A DNA stretch of 64,000 bases from Pollenia angustigena (GCA_930367215.1 OV884056.1:196829310-196893309); one strand, 5' to 3'; counted from the stretch's first letter, positions 47,008-59,200 are shown. Made by a program: numbers and translations. The notes: generated by a model from the sequence alone, not told the origin.

Positions 47008-47087
47008 TATGTATGTATGTATGTATGTATGTATGTATGTATGTATGTATGTATGTATGTATGTATGTATGTATGTATGTATGTATG

Positions 47088-47117
<30 letters not shown>
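47008..47117. repeat. (GTAT)n microsatellite, right piece (about 27 units)
   Basis: An almost perfect tetranucleotide tract. The plus-strand ORFs of repeating Met-Tyr-Val-Cys across it are artefacts of the 12-nt periodicity. Confidence 0.95.
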
Positions 47118-47119
<2 letters not shown>

Positions 47120-47369
47120 ATGATCGCCATGGTCCAACTTAGATTTATACGAAAAGAAAATTTTGCCCCGCCCACTTTTTTCGAATTACCTAAAATCAGA
47201 AAACGGCTCCATCGATTTGACTAATTTTCTTTTAAATGTTCGTATCTTTTTAACGGATTTTATAAATCAAACGCAAACATTTTTCCTAATTTGGACAGGA
47301 CAACGTCTGTCGGTCAGCTAGTACTAACATAACGCTTGATGACAAATGCTTGACTTTGAACAGACCCCT

Positions 47370-49721
47370 TAATGTTTTGTTTTGCTCCATGAATATTGTT
47401 TGTAAACTCAGGATAAAGTTGCAAATAAATTTTAAAATGTTGAAAGGCAGCAGAGTCGTTTAAGGACGATTTTGTTTGTCAGCAACAACGAAATATAGCT
47501 TTAACGCCATAAAAAGGAGTAATTTTTGTACCGAATTCTTACTTTAAATAACAAATTACAATAAACCAAAGTGTGCGAAATCGAATGTGAGTCCCGACCA
47601 ATAAATTCAATGATAAGGCCAAATATCCATGGCGTTAAGGTAGTTTTTAGGACCCAAGGAGTCCCATATTTGGTGAGTTCATTAAATGGAGGACTTCTAC
47701 TACAATTGGCCAAAATCTGCCGCTTATATGTATGTGATGATACATAAAACCGCACTATTCCATAAATTCAAAACTATTTTCAAATTAATGGTTGGTCGAT
47801 GTAGAACGCTCCTATTAAAAGCTTCACTTCAAAACAGCGTCGCCAAAATTGGCCAGATTCCTTCTCGGCCTAATTAATGAGCAGCAAAAAGATTCATTCA
47901 TAGCCAATGTTTTACGATAAACATTCAAAATGATAATACAACAGATCTGCTTAAATGGTAGTTGAGAGTGCACCATTAAATGGTAATAACAAAAACATCA
48001 GATCCTGATATAGGCTCTACTTCTCGGTATATTAAATACAAATATGGCTCTTATTAAAACTCAGATTGGACTTGTCTTGTTTGTATCAAGAATTTTAAAC
48101 GCAACGAATTCATTTCGGCTGAAATATGTTAAATTTTAATTTATTCCAGTTTCAAGTTTTATAAAAAAAAAACTAATTTTTATTAAAACACATACATACG
48201 TTTTACAAAACTAAAAAACACGCCTTAAGCTTTCACATTTAAGGCGACTGCTCAATTCATTACATACAAAAGGACTCCACACATCTTTAGCACACGTCAT
48301 AAAATCCTTTGAATTAAAACAATCTCAACAACATAAAATGATGAAATCCAACAAATATACCAATTTGAAAGAAGACATTTTTCTAACAACGAAACGAACA
48401 ACAATGAAATTTTAATTTCACTTTTTTTCCTTTTGATTGATGTTAAAATAACGGGGCCCATACCGTTGAAAATAACGACAATAACAAAAAAAAAAAAAAA
48501 TATTAAAAAGCACTTGAATTAGAGCAAACTTTGATTATGATGTGTGTGCGCATTTAAAAAAAATGTATAAAGGAATTATAAAGAAGGATGAGAAGGATGG
48601 CAGTGACGACAAGGTTGTTGCCATAAAGAATGAACGAACGTCTCTAAAGGACTGTCTGTATAAAAAAAAAAACAGAATAATACAAAAAGCTGAAAAAATC
48701 GGCAAAGAAATTAACAAAAGATGATTTTTTGCGCACTTTCTTTTTTTTAAACGCCTTGTATGCGCTGATGATGAACAATAAATAAAACAGCTGGTGTAAA
48801 ACTTGAAGCAATTGTCAGTACTATTGAAAAACCAGATGTTGGAAGGATTGGAATCTAAGAAAACAATTTTCTGTTGTAATACTATCGAATGTTTAGCAGA
48901 AATTTAAGCTTGAAATAATAGCTACACAACAGTAGTTTAAACATTTTCTTAAAAAAAGCCAAAATATACATAGATCAATCAGAGTAATAAGCATATATTA
49001 AACATCATTTAAACGCTATTTACTTAACATTAAGTATTTGAAGAAGAATAAGATTACAAGTAAGAGAAATATCGTGTCCATGTTATAGCATATATAAGCT
49101 TGAAAGCATCAACTGCTTTCCTGAATCATGTTTTAGTGCACAGATCCAAACTCTTATTAGCGCAAACTGGCGAAACTGTTGGAGACAGATGCCAGAACAC
49201 CTGTCTCAATAAATTAATATTGTTGATGAAGGACTAATTTAGCCATAATATGGTGGCCGGTGACAATAGTATGGCTTAATTAGTCATAATATGTTTAAAC
49301 ACTTTCGTTAAAAATAGTTTTGATAGAGGTAATAATATTAGAAAAAGATTTTTTCTCTGCGTGTAGGTGGATCAAAGTTGCAATTAAGTCTATCTTATCT
49401 TTTTTTAAATATAACTAAAGGTGGATCCAGATGAACTCTTACGGCGAAAATATTTAAGCATCAGAGAAGCAAAACCCATTTAAGCGAATTTTTAATTTAA
49501 GTAAATAAAAGTGATTTAAAAACCTTAGATTATCCCTTAAAGGTAGGCAGGTGGTGAGTAAATACCCAATTTTCATCAAAATTTCATCATTTTGCGAAGC
49601 ACTAATGGTACATTTAAAAAAGTAAGCGCACAATTATGGGACATACAGAAATGCAGTAAAGTAAGTGAAAGAACTCTCAACAACTTTTATATAAAAAAAA
49701 TAACATTTCAAGTGCTACGGC
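47370..49721. other. Long AT-rich spacer
   Basis: No gene is supported. A small imperfect hairpin (GACTAATTTAGCCATA and TATGGCTTAATTAGTC) lies at 49232-49288. The Lys-rich frame at 48542-48724 and its antisense counterpart have no recognised feature. Confidence 0.4.
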
Positions 49722-49965
49722 ATTCCCTTACAACGAAGCAGGTTTGTAAGGGAGAATACTAAAAAATAACTGTATCAAAACATTCAGTGTGTAAAGCTGA
49801 TCGTTACATCTATATGCGCTGAATAATGCGCTTTATGCGTCAAAAATGTATTGCTTCAAAGTGGGAACTCGCCATATAAAATTCATGCCTTCCGTTAGCG
49901 CAATGGTAAGCGAAACTTTTATGTTTCTCCCTTACAAACCTGCTTCGTTGGAAGCTCCATTGCTG
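49722..49965. mobile_element. MITE-like repeat with AACGAAGCAGGTTTGTAAGG ends
   Basis: CGAAGCAGGTTTGTAAGGGAG near the left side is answered by CTCCCTTACAAACCTGCTTCG on the right (arms of about 27 bp). The interior matches the degraded repeat at 17500-17665. It also contains TTAGCGCAATGGTAAGCG, which looks like a tRNA A box, but no B box follows at the right distance. Confidence 0.6.
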
Positions 49966-51622
49966 AGGTTACGGCTATTCTTACATGCATAAGACGAATG
50001 TCCACAAAATACTTATATTATGACGATTCAAATTTGCTTCAATGCAAAAGGCCACTAAAATATTTAAATATTTTCCGTCTTGTGACACATCTGTTTGCTA
50101 CGACGCTCTTAAGCTTTCCAGCGAACATGTTATGAATAAGGCAAAAATCGTTTGTTTCTTAACATACTAATATCATATATTATGTTCTCTCTTTTTGGGG
50201 AGCCCCTTACTAAGCTGGTGTAATTGGTGTAGTAGTACTAAAACACTACATTACAACTATACGAACTTTGCCAACCCTGATTTAAATATTTACTTCCTTT
50301 TTCCAAGCTAGCATTGTGTATCATAATCGAATCTTATAGGAATCAGCTTCAAAAGAAAAAAAAATCGCATTAAGCTCATTTTTCGATCACAAAATTTATA
50401 CTCATTGTTTTTTTACTTTTTTTTTTGGTATTTTGGATAAATAAAAATACGTTTTATTTAGTTCGAGTACTTGACTACGACGATGAATCACCTCAAAGAA
50501 TAATTTCTGATACAATTTTCTGATTTCTTTTTGAGCAAATGAATGAAATATATGTGAATCCCTTTTTAATTGCTCACGTGATAAATCAATTTTTAATCAT
50601 CAAAAATAATCGGAAAAGGCACACTTAAAGTGATTACCCAAACGCTAGACTCATTAAAGAACATTTAAGTTTAAACAAAGGTTAATTTACAAAATTTAAA
50701 GAACATTCGTTTAATAATCCTTAAAAGAATTTTATACATAAGGCCCTAAATATTTTGAAAACTGCACTAATTTAAAGTCCTGCCTTAACAACAAACTAAC
50801 TTCTCTAAAATTACAAATGCGTTCATGTAAATTAACTTTTGTGGGATGTTTTCGTTTGTATTTGTGCAAATTTGTATTCAACTAAATCCCAACTTTAAAT
50901 TGATTTTTGAAAGCAATTTAAAGAATTGTTTTTTTTTTTTTTTTTTTTTAAACCATGTGCCACATGACTTTTGTTCATTCTAGCAAAACAATAACAACAT
51001 TTTTCTATAGAAATTTCTTTTTAATTTACGCCCTAATAAAGTTCAATTAAGTTAAAAGCTTTAATTCTTCAAATAAAGAATTAAACAAGAAAGATGTCTT
51101 TTTCATTTGTATTTAACTAAATGGGAACGCAGATGACTTAAGTGCTGCTGATAATAAAAAGGTACTCTAGTGGAAATGTTTAATGTTGTATGTTTATAAG
51201 GCACCTACATTTACGCCTACATTTCCACGCTTTATTTTTTGCATAATGAATCTCGTTTTCCATGAAGATCAGGATTTTTCTATTGCCAAAGCTCTTTCCT
51301 CTATCTTTTATTGTAAATATGGAAACAAAAATTGTTTGTTAAGCTCAGCGTTGCCACTTTCTGGATAAATATTTAAAAATTTGCAATGAAGGTTGAAAAA
51401 AATCATGGCATTGTAAAGAAATACGAGTTAGAAGTATATCAGGGATTATCGCAAAAAACCATGTTTTTTGAGTTGCTCCCCTTTATGTGAAATTTGTTCT
51501 TTGAAGTAGTGGTACCATAATATAACAGCATAATAAACGAACCGTTGTGACATAAACACTAGCACAATTTAAAATATTTTTCTTTAGTTGCAACAAAACT
51601 GATATGAATTCAGCTTACATTT
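49966..51622. other. AT-rich spacer
   Basis: No gene is supported; a poly(T) run is present at about 50930-50949. Confidence 0.4.
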
Positions 51623-51691
51623 CGTCGGTTGATTATTTAATTGTCGTATGTGGATACAAATTACATACGACAGTTAAATAATCAACCGACG
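51623..51691. repeat. Near-perfect hairpin, 29-bp arms
   Basis: CGTCGGTTGATTATTTAA opens an arm that ends CGTATGT; the second arm repeats it in reverse complement with one mismatch, with an 11-bp loop between. It may be a small MITE or a hairpin remnant; no TSD or related copy was found. Confidence 0.7.
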
Positions 51692-54075
51692 TTTTGGGGG
51701 CAACTCTTTAGTTGACTCTGGAGAAGCTACTTGTATATCAAGAAGAGTTATACAACTGTATTTTTTTGCGAAAGAGTAGAGAAAATTAAGTAAGATTTTT
51801 GCAGAGGGTAGATATGACTACTCTACATTGATTTCTTGCAAAAAGTGAAACATTTTGAGTTGTCCCTCTTTAGAGAAACCAGTGTGATATATAAATATTT
51901 GGATAATTTTTGAAATCTTTTAGTTTTGTTTAATTTCTTCAAATAACAATAACAAAAGCAACAAGTTTCTGATCTATCGTTCTATTACTTCACTTGACCC
52001 CTAGAGAAGTTTGCCTGCTCCCGAATTTAAGGTTTGGTGGGATTTTTAATACTATTGGTATATAAAAAGCACTTTTACTTCTTTATTTATAATGTATATA
52101 TTAATGTAGAAATCGTTATTTCTGCATCTTGCGGATCAGTGCCAATGAAGGGTATAACATCATGTCTTCGCTCAGATATGTTTTTTAATTGAGACTTATT
52201 TAAAGATTTCAAACTCAATGACAGCTGTATTAGCCGGATTTTCGTCTCGTTATGGAAGAAAAACGTTCTGCAGCACTCAAATATGTAGTTGCAGCATTTT
52301 CAGTATTTATTGTGTACTTTTATATGATTTTGAATAATTTTTTATTTTCCTGGTGGCAACACTGGGTAAACTAAACACTTTTATTAAGTGATTAAAATAA
52401 GTATATGCTCCCTCTCGTACAAATATCTATTATAAAATGACCACTTTTCTTTTAAAAAACAAACACTTTTTTATTCTTATTCTTAACAATCTTTTCATTT
52501 TAACAAACAAATATTGCCACATTAGAAAATTGCTCTTTTTTCTTGATTTTTTATAACAATAAATAATATGTTTTCTAGTGTTTCTCTGTATAAAGTAAAA
52601 CATGCGAAAAACCACTTTGGCCAAATTGACAAACAGACAAAAAAAAAAAAAAAAAAAGTAACGTAAACATTTGTTAACTTGTTTTTTATTATTTCCGTTT
52701 TTCATTCATCTCTTTTGTAAACACCTTCATTTTCTGGCATGTTCATGTTTTTCTCCCGCTTTTTCACGACATTAATCCCCAGTGTAGGATTGTTAAGTTT
52801 TAAAAATAAAAAAAATAAAAAAAAAAAATAAATGAAAACTCTTAACAGTTAAATGCCAACGGGCTGTTAAATATGAAAATAACCACTTTTCTTCCTACAT
52901 CGTCAGTAGCATCATCATCGCAGATTCCTTAAGCATCCGCATCAGGCTCAACGTCATTTCCATCGTTATCATTATCCTTGTGACAAAGTAAAAAAAATAC
53001 AATACAACAATGCAACAGAATCAGCAACAGCTTTGTAACATTTGCATGAATGCGATGAGTGTGAATTCTTCACTTTTAGATTCATTTGATAAATAAAAAA
53101 GTTGAAGATAAAAAATTTTGCATTTGTAAACAAAAATGTTCACTGTTTATTGCTTTAAGGATTTATTTGCATTAATTGAATTTTTCTATTCTTTATGAAT
53201 TTCGTTCATAAAATACAAAATGTCTCTATGAAATTTAACATAATAAAAAACACTAAAATTTTAGGAATTAATTTTGAATTTTACAACTCTAGTTTTTGGT
53301 CCTTACAAGCCCTTCCTAATTACATTGAAAACAAAAGAAATTATGTCGGCAGAATTATTTTATGTCTATGGGAATTTCTGTTCACTTAAAAAGTCATAAA
53401 AAGTATATCCTTTTAACGGGTAGCTGAAGTCCACCTACTTCGATCCTGCACATTTTTAAAACAGTGACTAATGCAAAGCATAAAAAATATCGACTGCTCG
53501 ATTCCAAAGCATACTAAGTCGACATAGCATGTTTTTTATTTGTTTACGTTTTTGAATTTGATTAATAAGATTTTGTTTGTAACGCCAATTTTTATTTTTG
53601 ATAGAAACACTGAATTTTAAGCTAGTTTCTATGCGCATTTCACTGGTTGCTTAGCCCAGATCATCAGGAAACATTCTCCCAAAAAAATTAAAAAAAGCCA
53701 CAGATATTAGCAAGTAAAACTAAAGAGTGAAAGAGAATTGAAACGATATCAAAGCTTTAAAACAATATACCCACAATAAACAGTGAGTTTATATTTCTTA
53801 ACATTCCCCACTACAATTGGTTTGAATTCTCCCAACATTAATTGTAGTTGTTAGTAGGTAAAGAAAAAACAAAATAAAAATAACCCGCTTTATTGTTTTT
53901 GCGAGAAAACCAAAATAAAGCAAGTTGCCAGTTCATTTTTTAAGCCGTGCCGTTGCCAATTTATTATCAAAGTAATTCTTGGGAATAGAAATTTTTTATT
54001 GTTCAACACTAAAATTCTGTTAAATTTTGATGTTGAGCTGCTAATGCAATCCGAAGTGATGCACAAAAAAGTACT
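51692..54075. other. Long AT-rich spacer
   Basis: No gene is supported. The frame 52430-52705 is Phe/Lys low-complexity; 53195-53389 has no family feature. Confidence 0.4.
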
Positions 54076-54077
54076 TA

Positions 54078-54254
54078 CACTGAAACAAATTTCTTCACAG
54101 ATCCAATGAAATTTACATTAAAATTCAACCTATGTAACCTTTCATTGGATTAATGAAATGTTTCATAAAATCAATGAAAATTTTGCATTAGTTTAATGAC
54201 AAACGTTTATTTTATCCATTTTTCATTGGATCTGTGAAGAAAATTTTTTCAGTG
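54078..54254. mobile_element. MITE, TA target duplication, CACTGAAA ends (177 bp)
   Basis: The arms CACTGAAACAAATTTCTTCA and TGAAGAAAATTTTTTCAGTG continue inward through CAGATCCAATGAAA/TTTCATTGGATCTG and are flanked by TA (54076-54077; 54255-54256). The ends and the AATGAA-rich interior relate it to 23483-24423. Confidence 0.8.
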
Positions 54255-54299
54255 TAGCATACAACTGATATTTGTATCACCCGTAAACTTATAGAGCTT

Positions 54300-54620
54300 C
54301 TTCTGCAAAACTCACTTCTTCGACTTAGCATGTTTTGGCATTGAGCTATCGATAAATCCTTTATCATATAAATTTCCGTTGTTGCTATAAAGAGCATAGG
54401 GCCATAACATATCTCTTAATTTAATGCGTTATTGTTAATACGATTCTGTACATCTTCACTAGAGCCACCAGTAGCTGGTAATATACTGTCCAGGACGCTG
54501 AATTTGCAAACAACTTCTAGTTCTTCTCCATTTATGGAGAACGTCCTGTTATTTGAAGAGAGCGTTGCTATATTGATTTACATATCATTTTGTACGACTG
54601 CGATCTTTGTGCCATGTCGT
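54300..54620 (-). pseudogene. LINE RT relic (RTE-like, region after the RT core)
   Basis: The minus strand reads RTFSINGEELEVVCKFSVL then DSILPATGGSSEDVQNRIN, which follows the pattern I-NGEELE-V--F-YLGS-I---GG---DV--RI in endonuclease-RT proteins of the RTE type. Flanking sequence in the same region is in other frames with stops. Only about 100 codons remain. Confidence 0.6.
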
Positions 54621-55317
54621 TGTAATTGTAAGAAAAAAGGTACAAAAATAATCGATATCTTTCAGCCTTCTCTGAAAACCCCATAAAATTTCTATCTTGT
54701 ATTGGTCTCAAATATATCTGTTATAAATAATAGAAAACTTCAACCAACCCCTTACAAACCAACCTTAATCCGCGCATCAAGCGTAAACGCTTAAACGATA
54801 TACTAAAGAAAGACCGGTAATGTTGTATCAGTAAAAGTTAACTTAGTTTGTTGAACAAAACCCCTAAGATACGGAAATGGCGATAAAAACCGCTAGATTG
54901 ACCTAAGTAAGAATAGCTAAATTACCATTACCTTTTAACAATAGCAGCCAACTTAACTACTACGCAGTGGCAAAAAAAGCAGTCCGGATGCCTTCTAGTA
55001 GGCCTCTGTAATCATTCTTTTGGATATACAAGGCCTGCTCGCTCCATTCCATACTCATATATTTTTTACACACGTTGTTATTGCGGAGTAGGCCTCCGCT
55101 CTCGCTGCTTTAGCAGGTACATAAGAATGGTAACGTGATCAAAAAAAAAATAATTATTTTGCTTTTGCATGTGCAATAAAAACAATACAAAAAACAATAC
55201 TTTGACGCCTTCTTAACAGTTTGATAAAAATAGTACATGAATCAAAACAATTTTTAAGCAGGCCTTTTTAAAGTAAAAAGTAAGAAGGTCTTCTGAGTTT
55301 TCCCGCTGGGTAGATAA
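54621..55317. other. Spacer
   Basis: No gene is supported. A less AT-rich patch at about 54960-55110 (AAGGCCTGCTCGCTCC, GGAGTAGGCCTCCGC) shows no motif. Confidence 0.35.
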
Positions 55318-55590
55318 AGCGTTATTCACACTATTTCACAAGTCCTACGTATTTTACAATACTTTGTAAGATAGAGACCTAATGAGTGTTGTTCCATCCG
55401 TCAAAAACTCTAATTTAACATTACAGTTTGTATTTACACATGAACATACTTTTGTAAAAATGCAACCCTGATCAAATGAAAAGTATTATTACTTAAAATA
55501 ATTTCAAAAAACGATGAAGACGTATGGGATGTAAAATTATTTTACATTTCATAAAACAGTGCATTCACACTATCACACTTTTATATAATA
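55318..55590. mobile_element. Diverged, reversed copy of MITE family B
   Basis: Compared with 8700-9051 in reverse complement it shares TCACAAGTCCTACGTATT, AATGCAACCCTGATC, ACGATGAAGACGTATGGGATG and TTCACACTATCACACTTT. The AGGCTAGA end motifs are lost, so it is an old copy. Confidence 0.65.
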
Positions 55591-55593
55591 CTT

Positions 55594-55766
55594 AAATTTC
55601 TGAAATGTGTTAGTGCTGGTTCATACCCTTTAATTTTAGCCGTCAAGTCTTGAGCTTTAAGGAAAAAAGGGAAAAGAGAATATTATCCTCTTTCTCCTAA
55701 AAACTCAAAACTTGACGGCTAAAACTTAAAGGGTATGCACCAGCACTAACACATGTCAGAAATTTA
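55594..55766. mobile_element. Palindromic MITE with GTGCTGGTTCA arms, copy 1
   Basis: A long palindrome: GTTAGTGCTGGTTCATACCC, TTTTAGCCGTCAAGTCTTGAG and their reverse complements, with a centre rich in GGGAAAAG. The palindrome continues into AAATTTCTGA at the outer edge. A second copy of the core is at 57230-57377. Confidence 0.8.
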
Positions 55767-57122
55767 ACGCTGCTACGGTACAAAAATTGTACGGTACGGT
55801 ACAAAAATTGGATTAAAAAAGGTGTGCAGTTTTATATAATGCCTCATGCGAAAGTAAATATTATTTTTATTTTATAAATGTGATATTAAACTAAAAACCA
55901 TATAATCTTGTTAAACATGATGTCTTTTAATACAAGTCGCAAGGCTGTACTTAATCGTATTTACAAGGGTTTGTTCTGTCAGAACGTTGGTACTTTCAAT
56001 ATCTCAAGCTTGTTTAAAGTCTTAAAGTAGAGGCTCTCGCTCGTCCTTGTCATTACTTTTTCAAGGGCAATCATGACATCTTTGTTAGTCTGCCTTTAGA
56101 GAATATTGCGTTTTATATCCAAATGGCTAATAGTTTGGCGTCGTATATATATATATGTACCGAGTTTCAGTTTAAAGTTTTCAACATTTACCATATTCAA
56201 TAGTTTTTAACCCCTTCTTATCAACCATTTATCTGAGGAAGAACCAAGTTAAGCTCGGACTTGACTTGGTGGAGTACCATACATGTAAAACTGAGACGAA
56301 TTACCAGTGGAGTAACAATTTAAAATCAGTTTCATTACTGGCGGATATCAAAATATTAGGTGCGGTTTTTGTCAGTCATAAGCTTTCTAAATAAAGGTTT
56401 ATTTTGACCTATGATTTTGAAGGAGGCTCATTTTCTTTTTATAAAACCTTAGCCATATTTTTCCGAAAAGGTAGCAAAAACCTTTTTTAAGAATATGAAA
56501 AAAAAAATGTTTTATGGTTTCCAATTTCTTTTGCATAGAAATTTTATTTATCAAAAAAAGGCATAAATCTAAATATGAAACTGGCAAATTGCAAATTGTA
56601 CATTGCAGCAGAAAAAAATTATAAAAATCACACATGTACATACTTCCTTTGGCATGTTTTCCTCTAACTCCTGTTTTACCGTTTGGTAACTGAGTTTTTT
56701 TTTATTTTAGTATTTGGTGCATTAAAAAAAAAAACGAAGATTTAACGTGTTCTTTTAACAATATCCCAAAGCGAAAATTCATGTAGTTAAAAATAAAAAA
56801 ATTAAAAATTATACTCTTCTTTCCTTTAGTTTTTACTTCGTTGTAAATATTTTATCCCTTTGTATAGTGATATCGTTCCTTTTTTTTTTGCTTCTGCATT
56901 CAGTTTTTAGTCGTTGATTAATTGGGAAATGGATTTTTGTAGTCATGAAATCTTTGGTAAAAATAAATCTAAATTTAAAAGTGCTTATAATAGAGGAAAA
57001 AACCAACACTTGTTTAGAATCTTTCACTTACTTTTTCACTTCGTGTGGGGTATAAAACTCACATTCCAAGCGAAAAGAGATTGTCTTTATCAATAACTTC
57101 CATGTTAGTTTCTTAAAAGTAG
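55767..57122. other. AT-rich spacer
   Basis: A short tandem of GGTACAAAAATTGTAC type is at about 55777-55811. No gene is supported; frames at 56399-56641 and 56833-57096 are low-complexity. Confidence 0.4.
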
Positions 57123-57123
57123 G

Positions 57124-57175
57124 TGCCCCGGTAGGCTAGCAAGTAGTGAGATAGTCTATCAGTGAGAGGGTTAGT
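57124..57175 (+). mobile_element. tRNA-derived SINE head, truncated copy
   Basis: TGCCCCGGTAGGCTAGC and the ATAGTCTATCAG segment match the head of the SINE at 24066. The B box and A-rich tail are missing. Confidence 0.55.
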
Positions 57176-57229
57176 TATTATTGCTTTAGTTAGTCAGAAT
57201 AAAATTTGTAATTGTATTTTTGTCAAGAA

Positions 57230-57377
57230 TAAGTGCTGGTTCACACTGTTCAAGTTTTAGCCGTCAAGTCTTTAGCTTTTAGGAAAGAAGGGAAGAGAGA
57301 ATGCCATTTCTTCTCCTCTCTCTCCTAAAAACTGAAGACTTGACGGCCCAAACTTGAAGAGTGTGAACCAGCACTAA
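57230..57377. mobile_element. Palindromic MITE with GTGCTGGTTCACAC arms, copy 2
   Basis: The arms AGTGCTGGTTCACACTGTTC and GTGTGAACCAGCACT enclose TTTTAGCCGTCAAGTCTT and its complement, matching 55594-55766. The flanks TAA (left) and TAA (right) may be a 3-bp TSD, but the ends are ambiguous by one or two bases. Confidence 0.75.
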
Positions 57378-59192
57378 CGACAAATTATAAAATTAAAAAA
57401 AAACAATCGGCAAAATTTCTATGAACTAAAAAAATACTACAAACTTTTTAAAAAATTAGTCCGAATATTAATTTTGTGTTAGTTAATGCATACTTGTCAA
57501 TAAATATTCTCTTTATCCTGAAAACAAATTGTACTCATTGTTAGGAATTAATGAAGTCGTATTAAAATAGGTACCCTACTTATCTTAACGGAACTAGGCA
57601 GAAACAATTAACTGAAGCATCTGCTTTAACTGGGGTACACACCATTGAACTTGAGTGACAGTCAAACATTTCATCAGAAATGTTCCGGGATTTTTTTTTT
57701 TTTTTGAATAATAGCAACTTTACTGCTTATATAATTATAAGTTAGTTATGTCAAGAAAAAGATGTTAATTCAAATCCGTTAAGGAAGACAATGTTTAATG
57801 TTTGACGCTCTGAAATTTCGAGCTCGTAAAAGCAAAAATTTTTTTTTAAAACCCCAGATTTATTTTATAAAAAAATGAAAAAGTTGTTTCCACTTGCCTA
57901 AAAAAAGCTTATGATTTTATATGCAGAGCACTCCATAAAATATTTTTTAGACCAGATTTTGAAAATTCAGTTAATACTATTTCTGTGAGAGATGGTGAGA
58001 AAATTTTGAATGCAGCTATTTATTAGCAAAGGAAACGTTTATTAGATTCAAAGAAAATAATTTTCTTTATAACAGGAATAAAAAAAATTTTTGAATGATG
58101 TGGTAGCAGAGAACGGCTTTGTGCAATTGCAAAAAAATCGCATTAAATGAACAGCAACAAATACACTCGCTTGCGGTCATACAATCAAACTTGCGCAACC
58201 GCAAACATTCGCTGCTGGTTTGCAGTCATTCAAATAATTCACATCGTGCTTTGTTATTTATACCATCGTTAGCTTCGTTTTTTAATTAAGATGTTTGTGT
58301 GATCGGTGCGACAATGGTTGTTTTGGTAAAGAAAAAAAAAATACAAACAAAAAAGCCAGAAATCAAGCAATTATTACTCATGAAGACATTCAGCAGTTAC
58401 TATGTAGTTCAAGAAAAAAAATTTAAATGAAACTAAACGCACACACTGATGTAGGTGCAAACAATTTCCATAGAAACAGAATACTTTTTTTTATCATCTT
58501 AAAAAGTACAGTAGTTCTGTAGGTATGCACAATGTATTCTTGTTAATTTTAACAAAGCGTCTCATCGAGTGGACAGTGACTACTTGAATGCAAAAGTATA
58601 AGAATGTGTGCCTTTCGAATTTACACAATTGTGTTATATTGCGTGCGCAACAAAAATGCAAACAAAGCACTTTCAATAAAAAACGAACACATGCAAAAAT
58701 CAAATGTGTACGAAATTATGTAAAAATTACCAACGTTGAACCTTGTTTTGCATGCAAAGAGTGAATGTAAATTTGAGCGTATGAATAAATCAAGAGAAAT
58801 TGTGATTTTGCAGTTCTCTGTGTGGTAGGAAAGCTAAAGGTATCCAGAGATTATATAATGTTGTTTTGAGGCAAACATCCTAAGAAAGAAAACGTGTTTT
58901 CTCATTGACAGGATCAAACGATTTTAAAATTGCTTATTCTGTACTAAAATTCTGTTTTCAAAGAAATATTTTGTAATATTTAGTTTGAATAATAAATTAA
59001 TTGTTATTAGTTCAAATAAATTAAATTAAATTATATTTTGCACCGTTTATTATTAAGCGGGAATTCCCGGGATTTTGAAAAATAAATCCCGCTTTTCAGA
59101 GAAATGAAGAAGTCCGGGCAAATGAGTTAAATTTAAGTTAAATCCGGTGCTGATGTTGATATTTCAATTCCTCTCAAGGAGTTGTCGACAGT
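57378..59192. other. Long AT-rich spacer
   Basis: No gene is supported. Around 58130-58330 the base composition is less skewed (GCAAACATTCGCTGCTGG) and a short frame starts at about 58315, but nothing is recognisable. Confidence 0.4.
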
Positions 59193-59200
59193 GATAAACT
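59193..59200. repeat. Left 8-bp TSD of the foldback element
   Basis: GATAAACT; identical to 60537-60544. Confidence 0.85.

Larger units (their letters stand above)
41680..47321 (+). mobile_element. Helitron-like element split by hAT and LINE insertions
   Basis: The left end TCTATATATATAAAA is the same as in the two units at 39712 and 40642, and the right end GTCGGTCAGCTAG stands before T. The right part (47118-47321) has the CGGCTCCATCGATTTGACT block usual in such repeats. Removal of the hAT and LINE inserts leaves a non-autonomous unit of about 0.4 kb with an internal GTAT microsatellite. Confidence 0.55.
41534..47369. mobile_element. Possible outer MITE carrying a stack of nested insertions
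   Basis: AGGGGTCCGTACACGGTCAA at 41534 is answered in reverse complement by TTGAACAGACCCCT ending at about 47369; flanks TCA and TAA differ at one base. Without the inserts it would be about 190 bp, and its AGGGG ends and 3-bp flanks recall family B. The inverted repeat is imperfect, so this is tentative. Confidence 0.4.

Noticed and set aside
46836..47224. Long ORFs encoding repeated Met-Tyr-Val-Cys
   Set aside because: They are direct readings of the (GTAT)n microsatellite in two frames and not genes.
48535..48724. Overlapping ORFs on both strands (Lys-rich plus, Phe-rich minus)
   Set aside because: Mirror ORFs of a purine-rich stretch; no recognisable family.
49900..49920. tRNA A box (TTAGCGCAATGGTAAGCG)
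   Set aside because: No B box follows at a suitable distance, and the motif lies inside a repeat with inverted ends.
58315..58430. Short ORF after a less AT-rich stretch as a possible gene start
   Set aside because: It is about 38 codons with a poly-Lys start and no continuation or splice evidence.
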